From assembly GCA_948663575.1 (NCBI GenBank), contig CAPNAV010000029.1, forward strand, positions 1 to 10,025: a stretch of DNA of 10,025 nt, written 5' to 3'. The position numbers were made by a program, and so were the translations under genes. The notes beneath the pieces are model-generated. The model was not told where the DNA came from and made no database searches. It saw only the letters and a list, made by a program, of their open reading frames with translations. This document shows positions 5,474 through 10,025 of this stretch, piece after piece. Every line of letters starts with the position of its first letter. Within the stretch, counting starts at the first letter, position 1. Origin of the DNA: an uncultured Candidatus Saccharibacteria bacterium (GTDB lineage Bacteria > Patescibacteriota > Saccharimonadia > Saccharimonadales > Saccharimonadaceae).

Positions 5474-7831
5474 ATGGCAAAAGCGAGGTCAACAAAATCA
5501 GGTAAATCAACACGAGGTAAGTCGACGCGAGGTCGCAAGAAGTCTGCGCCAGCGCACGAACTCCCAGGAGGGTTTTGGCGGCAGATTGTGGGGATTTTGT
5601 TGGCGCTGGTAGCGGTTTTCTTAGTACTGACTTGGATGGGGGATGGGGGAGATTTGCTGAACTCGGTGGATGAGTTCTTGGGGCAGGCGGTAGGATATGC
5701 GAAGTTTTTGGTGCCGGTATTGCTAGTATGGATGGCGTGGAAGATTTTTAGGAGTGAGGGAAATCGCCTTGCGCCAGTGGTGTGGATTGCTTCGATTTTG
5801 ATGATATTTTGGGCGGCGGGGGCATTTGGTATTTGGGAAAATGGTGGTGAAGTGGGGAAAAGGTTGAATGGGGTGACGGGGCAGCTTTTGAGTGAAGGGG
5901 CGGCTATAATTATATATGTAATTTTGATTTTTGTGACGGCAGCGTTTATTTTGCAGATGAATCCGGTGAGCGTGATGGAGAAGATTGGTGATTTGTTCCG
6001 AACAACTGAGAAAGTGGAGAAACCGGCGAAGACGTCTAAGAAGACTGAGAAGAAAGAAACTAAGAAGAAAAATGGCGATTTGGATATTAAGGTGAGCGGT
6101 GCGGAGGTGTCGACCGGTGAGGATGAACCGGAGCCGGAGCTGAAATCGCAGCCGAAGCTGGGTATGTTTGCTAAATTGGGGCGCAAGAAAGAAAAGGCAG
6201 AGAAGAAAGAAGATGAGGTTGTGGTCCATCAAGGAAAGACTGAGCCAGAGAAGGGCGGAAAAGCGTCAGGAAATGATCCGGATAGGGCGTTGGTGGCTGT
6301 AAACGATCCGAACTGGAAGATGCCGCCGCTGAACTTGCTTGAAAAGAAACAGTCGAGAGGCGATCCGGGTGATGCGCAAGAGACGGCAAAGGTGATTAAG
6401 ACGACGTTGGCAGAATTTGGCATTGATGTAGAAATGGAGGGGGCGAATGTAGGGCCGAGAGTGACGCAATATACGATGCGGCCGCCTTCGGGGGTGAATT
6501 TGTCGAAGATTTTGGCGCGTGATAAAGAGTTGGCGTTGAATCTAGCAGTAGACAAGATTAGGATTGAAGCGCCGATCCCAGGGACGAAGTCGGTGGGAGT
6601 GGAGATTCCAAACCAAAAGTCAGCAGACGTGAGGTTGCGTGGAGTGATCGAATCACCAGAGTGGAAGAAAGCGACAGATCCGTTGACGTTTGCAGTGGGG
6701 CAGGATATTTCTGGGCATGCGGTAGTGGCGAATTTGGCGAAAATGCCGCATCTATTAATTGCTGGTACAACTGGTTCTGGTAAGTCAGTGATGACGAACA
6801 CTTTGATTTCTTCGCTTTTGTATCGAAATGCGCCAAGTGATTTGAAATTAATTATTGTAGATCCGAAGCAGGTGGAAATGGCTCAATATGAGGATATTCC
6901 GCATTTGTTGACACCGATTATTACATCGACAGAGAAGGCGTTATCGGCTCTGAGATGGGCGGTGAATGAGATGGAAAAACGCTATACTTTGATGGCGGAA
7001 GAGAAGGTAAAGAATATCGTAGATTATAATGCGAAAATGGCTAAAAAGGCGGCGGAAGAGCATAAGGCGGAAGGGGGTGATGCGCCGGAGGGGGAGCACA
7101 CTGGCGAAAAGATGCCATATATCGTGATTTTGATTGATGAGATGGCGGATTTGATGATGATGGCAGGGAAGGATTTGGAGATGCCGATTGTCCGAATTGC
7201 GCAGAAGGGGCGTGCATCGGGTATTCACTTAGTGCTTGCAACGCAGAGGCCGGAGGTGAAAGTGATTACTGGTTTGATTAAAGCGAATATTCCAGGAAGG
7301 ATTGCTTTTGCAGTGGGTAGTCAGATTGACTCGCGCGTGATGCTAGATATGACAGGAGCGGAGAAGTTGTTAGGTAAAGGTGATATGCTGATGCTGACGA
7401 CGGAGATGATGGGGAAGCCAAGGAGGATTCAGGGGGCGTGGGCGAGCGATGAAGATGTGGTGAAGTTGACGGCGTTCTTGCGTGAACAGAGGCCGCCGGA
7501 GTATAATGCGGACGTGGTGGCGCAGCCAGTGCAGCTTAAGGGGATGGGTCCGGCTGATGGCGGTGCGATTGGGGACATTGGGCGAAAGTATAATCCTAAT
7601 GATCCAGTGGTGCGTAAAGCGATTGAAATTACGCTTAAAAATGGAAAGTTTTCTACGGCTTCGTTACAGACGTGGCTAGGTAAAGGGCATGGTTTCGTGT
7701 CGGGGTTGGCGATTTGGCTGGAGGAAATTGGGGTGATTGGGCCGGCGAATGGGCACAAGCCTAGGGATGTGCTAATTTCTTCGATGGAGGAGTTTGATAA
7801 CTTGGCGAATGGTGGCGGGAGCGAGGAGTAG
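5474..7831 (+). CDS. ftsK: DNA translocase FtsK
   Basis: FtsK is a septum-anchored ATPase that pumps chromosomal DNA during division. Starting at ATG 5474 (MAKARSTKSG), the product is 785 residues. A GTG at 5456 would add six residues but overlaps the promoter. After a basic N-terminus come four hydrophobic segments (about 34-55, 73-92, 101-120 and 144-163). A charged Lys/Glu-rich linker follows to about residue 290. The motor domain has Walker A GTTGSGKS (431-438, Lys437) and Walker B VILIDE (Asp555, Glu556). A C-terminal winged-helix gamma domain (about 706-775) ends GVIGPANGHKPRDVL. Its recognition-helix region reads GKGHGFVSGLAIWLEE, whereas characterised proteins have an Arg-containing RIGYNRAARL-like sequence, so KOPS reading may differ. 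The short linker is typical of SpoIIIE/FtsK proteins of compact genomes. Confidence 0.95.
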   Translation: MAKARSTKSGKSTRGKSTRGRKKSAPAHELPGGFWRQIVGILLALVAVFLVLTWMGDGGDLLNSVDEFLGQAVGYAKFLVPVLLVWMAWKIFRSEGNRLAPVVWIASILMIFWAAGAFGIWENGGEVGKRLNGVTGQLLSEGAAIIIYVILIFVTAAFILQMNPVSVMEKIGDLFRTTEKVEKPAKTSKKTEKKETKKKNGDLDIKVSGAEVSTGEDEPEPELKSQPKLGMFAKLGRKKEKAEKKEDEVVVHQGKTEPEKGGKASGNDPDRALVAVNDPNWKMPPLNLLEKKQSRGDPGDAQETAKVIKTTLAEFGIDVEMEGANVGPRVTQYTMRPPSGVNLSKILARDKELALNLAVDKIRIEAPIPGTKSVGVEIPNQKSADVRLRGVIESPEWKKATDPLTFAVGQDISGHAVVANLAKMPHLLIAGTTGSGKSVMTNTLISSLLYRNAPSDLKLIIVDPKQVEMAQYEDIPHLLTPIITSTEKALSALRWAVNEMEKRYTLMAEEKVKNIVDYNAKMAKKAAEEHKAEGGDAPEGEHTGEKMPYIVILIDEMADLMMMAGKDLEMPIVRIAQKGRASGIHLVLATQRPEVKVITGLIKANIPGRIAFAVGSQIDSRVMLDMTGAEKLLGKGDMLMLTTEMMGKPRRIQGAWASDEDVVKLTAFLREQRPPEYNADVVAQPVQLKGMGPADGGAIGDIGRKYNPNDPVVRKAIEITLKNGKFSTASLQTWLGKGHGFVSGLAIWLEEIGVIGPANGHKPRDVLISSMEEFDNLANGGGSEE

Positions 7832-7833
7832 TA

Positions 7834-8004
7834 ATGTCGGAAAGGCTGGGTCGTGGAGCTGGTGAGGAAGTAAGCGGCAATAGTGAGTCGGGGTGGTCAA
7901 TTCTGGAAAAGTATGCCGCGGACGAACAGTGGCGCATAGATGAGGCTATTGAGCCATTAGCAAGAGAATATATGCAAGTTCGAAAGGAAAACCGGGGTTA
8001 TTAA
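7834..8004 (+). CDS. Small hypothetical protein coupled to ftsK
   Basis: ATG 7834 follows the ftsK stop by two bases and opens a 56-codon frame ending at TAA 8002-8004. GAGGAG (7823-7828) lies five bases before the ATG and overlaps the ftsK end, a good ribosome binding site that points to translational coupling. The product begins MSERLGRGAGEEVSG and continues with WSILEKYAADEQWRIDEA, then ends in a charged helix-like stretch (REYMQVRKENRGY). It has no membrane segment or signal peptide, and I recognise no family. Codon choice resembles the neighbours. It is probably expressed with ftsK; a role in division or segregation would be guilt by association only. Confidence 0.6.
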   Translation: MSERLGRGAGEEVSGNSESGWSILEKYAADEQWRIDEAIEPLAREYMQVRKENRGY

Positions 8005-8015
8005 GATCATGGCGG

Positions 8016-8044
8016 TTGACTTTTTAGGGGTGGCGTGATAGTAT
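8016..8044 (+). promoter_or_regulatory. Promoter of the rpsF-ssb-rpsR operon
   Basis: TTGACT (8016-8021), a 17-bp spacer and TAGTAT (8039-8044) with TG at 8036-8037 form an extended -10 promoter. Transcription from about 8051 would give a leader of roughly 80 nt carrying the motif at 8063-8114. Confidence 0.6.
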
Positions 8045-8062
8045 GAAGGGGTATATTAGCTC

Positions 8063-8114
8063 AGCGAGCAGGTGTGTAGATTGCTTAAGTAGTAATCTCG
8101 GAGCCGTGCTTGCT
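8063..8114 (+). promoter_or_regulatory. S6:S18 ribosomal-protein leader motif
   Basis: AGCGAGCA (8063-8070) pairs with TGCTTGCT (8107-8114), eight pairs with one G-U. Inside, AGATTGCT (8078-8085) pairs with AGTAATCT (8091-8098) around TAAGT. The 3' side of the internal loop carries CCG at 8104-8106, directly against the outer stem. A CCG in a bulge between a stem and a hairpin is the described signature of the S6:S18 autoregulatory motif, which mimics the 16S rRNA site. The position just before rpsF and the downstream rpsR support it. The motif ends six bases before the ribosome binding site. Confidence 0.82.
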
Positions 8115-8132
8115 TTAACCAAAGGAGTTGTA

Positions 8133-8492
8133 ATGAAAAATTACGAACTTACGGTTCTGATTCATCCGGATTTGGAGATGAATTTGGAGCCAGCCACCAC
8201 TAAAATCAAGGAATTGATTGAGAAAAATGGTGGTACGATTACAAAAGAAGTAAACGATGGCAAGAAGCACTTGGCTTATAGTATAAAAGGCCAGGATTTT
8301 GCGGTTTATAATTACTATGAGGTTGAATTGCCTGCCGATGCTCCAAAGAAGATTGAGAGTGTCTTGAACATTACAGACGAAGTTTTGCGTTATCTCTTGG
8401 TGACTGTGGATGAGCGTAAAATTAAATATGAAGCAAAGCAGGCTGCTCGTAAGCCGCATGGTGAGGATGCTGACGACGAGGAAGCTAAATAA
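8133..8492 (+). CDS. rpsF: 30S ribosomal protein S6
   Basis: S6 forms a heterodimer with S18 and binds the 30S central-domain platform. The 119-residue product begins MKNYELTVLIHPDLE and contains GKKHLAYSIKGQDFAVYNYYEVE, the usual beta strands. VLRYLLVTVDERK follows near residues 87-99, and the tail is acidic (GEDADDEEAK). The start at 8133 is set by AAAGGAG five bases upstream; a longer in-frame ATG at 8043 would overlap the promoter and run through the regulatory leader. The stop overlaps the ssb start (TAATG), so the two are translationally coupled. The leader motif implies feedback control by the S6:S18 complex. Confidence 0.97.
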   Translation: MKNYELTVLIHPDLEMNLEPATTKIKELIEKNGGTITKEVNDGKKHLAYSIKGQDFAVYNYYEVELPADAPKKIESVLNITDEVLRYLLVTVDERKIKYEAKQAARKPHGEDADDEEAK

Positions 8493-8971
8493 TGCGGGGT
8501 TTTTCTAAAGCGATCATTGCTGGAAATGTAACGCGCGATCCAGAAATGCGAGCAACACCAAGCGGTGCGCAGGCGTGTAACTTTACTATTGCAGTTAATC
8601 GAGTGTTTCGTGGTAGTGATGGGAATCAGCAGGAACAGACTTCGTTTATCGACTGTGTGGCTTGGGGTAAGTCTGGTGAAACAATCTCTCAATTCGTGAA
8701 AAAAGGATCGGGGTTGATTGTTTCTGGACGTATCGAACAGCGAAGCTGGGAAGATAAGACCTCCGGTCAGCGACGTTCGCGTACTGAGGTGATTGTTGAT
8801 GACTTTTCGTTTGTCGGTGGGGGTGACTCTGGCGGAAGTCGCGGTAGCTATGGTGGCGGGTCAAGTTCTAAAGCTAACAAGGCTGATGATTCGGCTGCTG
8901 ATGATGGTGATGTAGTACCGGATGATATGCCGGAAGATGATGCAATTAACTTGGATGATATTCCATTCTAA
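8492..8971 (+). CDS. ssb: Single-stranded DNA-binding protein
   Basis: SSB coats single-stranded DNA in replication and repair and recruits partners through its C-terminal tip. The 159-residue product has an N-terminal OB fold (about 1-108) with the typical start FSKAIIAGNVTRDPEMR, then FIDCVAWGKSGETISQFVKKG and SGRIEQRSWEDK. A Gly/Ser-rich linker (about 109-127) leads to an acidic tail ending DDIPF, the conserved partner-binding tip. The ATG at 8492 overlaps the rpsF stop by one base, with GAGGAA about seven bases upstream inside rpsF. Its position between rpsF and rpsR is the common bacterial order and places it under the same promoter and probably the same leader control. Confidence 0.97.
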   Translation: MRGFSKAIIAGNVTRDPEMRATPSGAQACNFTIAVNRVFRGSDGNQQEQTSFIDCVAWGKSGETISQFVKKGSGLIVSGRIEQRSWEDKTSGQRRSRTEVIVDDFSFVGGGDSGGSRGSYGGGSSSKANKADDSAADDGDVVPDDMPEDDAINLDDIPF

Positions 8972-8994
8972 GGGTAGGGAAGGAGAGATTTAAC

Positions 8995-9192
8995 ATGAGA
9001 AAAATGAAAACTAATCCAAATATGTACTTTGATTATCGTGATGTGAAGACTTTGCAGCGATATATTGATGTCTATGGACGTATTGAGCCGATTTCTAAGA
9101 CTGGTTTGACTGCGAAGCAGCAGAGACAGTTGGCTGTGGCAGTGAAGAGGGCGAGGCATCTTGCGCTTCTTCCGTTTGTTGCTGAACGATAG
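8995..9192 (+). CDS. rpsR: 30S ribosomal protein S18
   Basis: S18 pairs with S6 on the 30S platform. The 65-residue product is a compact member with the core FDYRDVKTLQRYIDVYGRIE (residues 12-31) and TGLTAKQQRQLAVAVKRARH, followed by LALLPF. The extended, zinc-ligand-containing N-terminus of some S18 proteins is absent; no cysteine is present. AGGAG (8981-8985) lies nine bases before the ATG. It is the third gene of the rpsF operon, 23 bp after ssb, and the partner whose complex with S6 should bind the leader. Confidence 0.96.
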   Translation: MRKMKTNPNMYFDYRDVKTLQRYIDVYGRIEPISKTGLTAKQQRQLAVAVKRARHLALLPFVAER

Positions 9193-9202
9193 GAGATGTC
9201 GA

Positions 9203-9232
9203 GGAGTAGCGAGGCTTATGCTTCGCTGCTCC
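9203..9232 (+). terminator. Strong hairpin after rpsR, possible terminator
   Basis: A 13-bp stem joins GGAGTAGCGAGGC (9203-9215) to GCTTCGCTGCTCC (9220-9232), with two G-U pairs and a TTAT loop. It begins ten bases after the rpsR stop. The following AGCAAGACCTTTGTTTAG is only loosely T-rich, so it may act as an mRNA 3'-end stabiliser rather than a classical terminator. Confidence 0.55.
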
Positions 9233-9284
9233 AGCAAGACCTTTGTTTAGAATAGTCTAATCAAGGAAGAATCGAGCAGAAAAG

Positions 9285-9313
9285 GTTCTAGCGCGGTGGT
9301 AGACTGTTATAAA
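9285..9313 (+). promoter_or_regulatory. Putative promoter of efp
   Basis: TATAAA (9308-9313) with TG at 9305-9306 forms an extended -10. The -35 (TTCTAG, 9285-9290, 17-bp spacer) is weak. It would give a leader of about 55 nt. Confidence 0.5.
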
Positions 9314-9374
9314 CAAGGGTTTCATAGGGTGAAAACTTTATATTTTTAAATTAATAAGAAACGGAGAATTTATA

Positions 9375-9935
9375 ATGTACGGTCCGACGGATTTGAAGAA
9401 AAATGTGCTTATTACGCTTGATGGGCAACCATACAAAGTGGTTGAATATTCACAGAAGGTGATGGGGCGGGGTGGTTCGATTGTGAACGTGAAGGTGAAG
9501 AATTTGGTAACTGGAGCGTTGTTGCCCAAGACTTTTAAGGGGCAAGAAAAAATCGAGCCGGCCGAAGTGACGACAAAGAAGGTTCAATATCTTTACAAGG
9601 ATGATGAAAAGTTTTATTTTATGGATCCGGAGACTTTTGAGCAATATGAATTGTCAGCGGATATGGTGGGTGATGCTAAAGATTTCATGCGAGATGGTGA
9701 TGAAATGGAGATTCAGTTCTATAATGGAACAGCAATTAACTTGGTGCTGCCAAAGAATATTTGGCTTAAGGTGACTTATACTGAGAATGCAGTGAAGGGT
9801 GATACGACAAGTTCAGTGCAAAAGGACGCTACGCTTGAGACTGGCGTGGTGGTGAAAGTGCCAGCGTTTATTAAAGAGGGGGATGTGGTGTCGATTGATA
9901 CGGAGACTTACGCGTATCGAGAACGCCAAAAGTAA
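9375..9935 (+). CDS. efp: Translation elongation factor P
   Basis: EF-P binds between the P and E sites and restores peptide bond formation on polyproline stretches. The 186-residue product has the three family domains. The N-terminal KOW-like domain (about 1-63) starts MYGPTDLKKNVLITLDGQPY. An OB domain (about 67-127) contains VQYLYKDDEKFYFMD and ends NIWLKV, and a C-terminal OB domain contains DATLETGVVVKVPAFIKEGD. The functional loop of domain I reads KVMGRGGS, so the tip residue is Arg32 where many EF-Ps carry a modified lysine (PGKG). CGGAG (9363-9367) about eight bases upstream supports the ATG at 9375. It is a single gene with its own promoter, after the rpsR hairpin. Confidence 0.96.
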   Translation: MYGPTDLKKNVLITLDGQPYKVVEYSQKVMGRGGSIVNVKVKNLVTGALLPKTFKGQEKIEPAEVTTKKVQYLYKDDEKFYFMDPETFEQYELSADMVGDAKDFMRDGDEMEIQFYNGTAINLVLPKNIWLKVTYTENAVKGDTTSSVQKDATLETGVVVKVPAFIKEGDVVSIDTETYAYRERQK

Positions 9936-10025
9936 GGGAGTCTTGTTTAGACCATAGTTTGCGATGGTGTACTGTTGGTTCTGTATGTATACTACTTTCT
10001 CGACACGATGTCGCTCGAACCTATC

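Noticed and set aside
8050..8115. A tRNA-like start before rpsF (TTAGCTCAGCGAGC resembles a D-arm).
   Set aside because: No acceptor stem or T-arm is present, and the same bases fit the S6:S18 leader fold directly ahead of rpsF much better.
8043..8132. A longer rpsF start at 8043.
   Set aside because: It would place the coding start at the promoter -10 and translate through the structured leader, while AAAGGAG directly precedes the ATG at 8133.
10000..10025. A GGTTCGAGC sequence on the minus strand resembling a tRNA T-loop.
   Set aside because: The flanking five bases on each side are not complementary, and no other tRNA arms are visible.

Overview
The window is a stretch of bacterial chromosome with every recognisable gene on the + strand. 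It carries core translation, RNA-decay and cell-division genes: truB, rpsO, pnp, ftsK, an rpsF-ssb-rpsR cluster and efp. Proteins are compact, the coding strand is visibly G-rich over C, and TGA acts as a stop (end of truB). Two broken gene fragments match the C-terminal Fibrobacter succinogenes major paralogous (FSMP-like) domain, as judged from memory of the family. Together these suggest a Patescibacteria/CPR genome, most likely Saccharibacteria (TM7)-like. That assignment is inference and no database was searched.

Layout. Positions 1-159 hold the tail of an unidentified gene with a C-terminal in-frame repeat. truB (202-927) and rpsO (943-1209) follow, each preceded by a promoter so close that the mRNA should be leaderless, and rpsO ends in a clear terminator. 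Next comes about 1.5 kb without a confident gene, which is unusual for such a compact genome. It holds an inverted FSMP-like fragment (about 1540-1856) bracketed by two copies of an 80-bp repeat, a highly structured segment (about 2160-2362), a doubtful 63-aa ORF and the pnp leader. The leader contains a long hairpin ending just before the ribosome binding site. After pnp (2747-4924) and its terminator there is a third copy of the repeat and a second FSMP-like fragment (5093-5407) in the opposite orientation. ftsK (5474-7831, apparently leaderless) and a coupled small ORF (7834-8004) come next. The rpsF-ssb-rpsR operon has a leader that fits the known S6:S18 autoregulatory motif. The window ends with efp.

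How the genes relate. TruB modifies tRNA, S15, S6 and S18 belong to the 30S subunit platform, EF-P rescues ribosomes stalled on polyproline, PNPase degrades RNA, and SSB and FtsK serve DNA replication and segregation. The most interesting accessory signal is the pair of promoterless FSMP-like fragments, with near-identical ends and divergent interiors, lying next to dispersed hairpin-bearing repeats. They could be silent cassettes for a variable surface-domain family or simply decaying duplicates.
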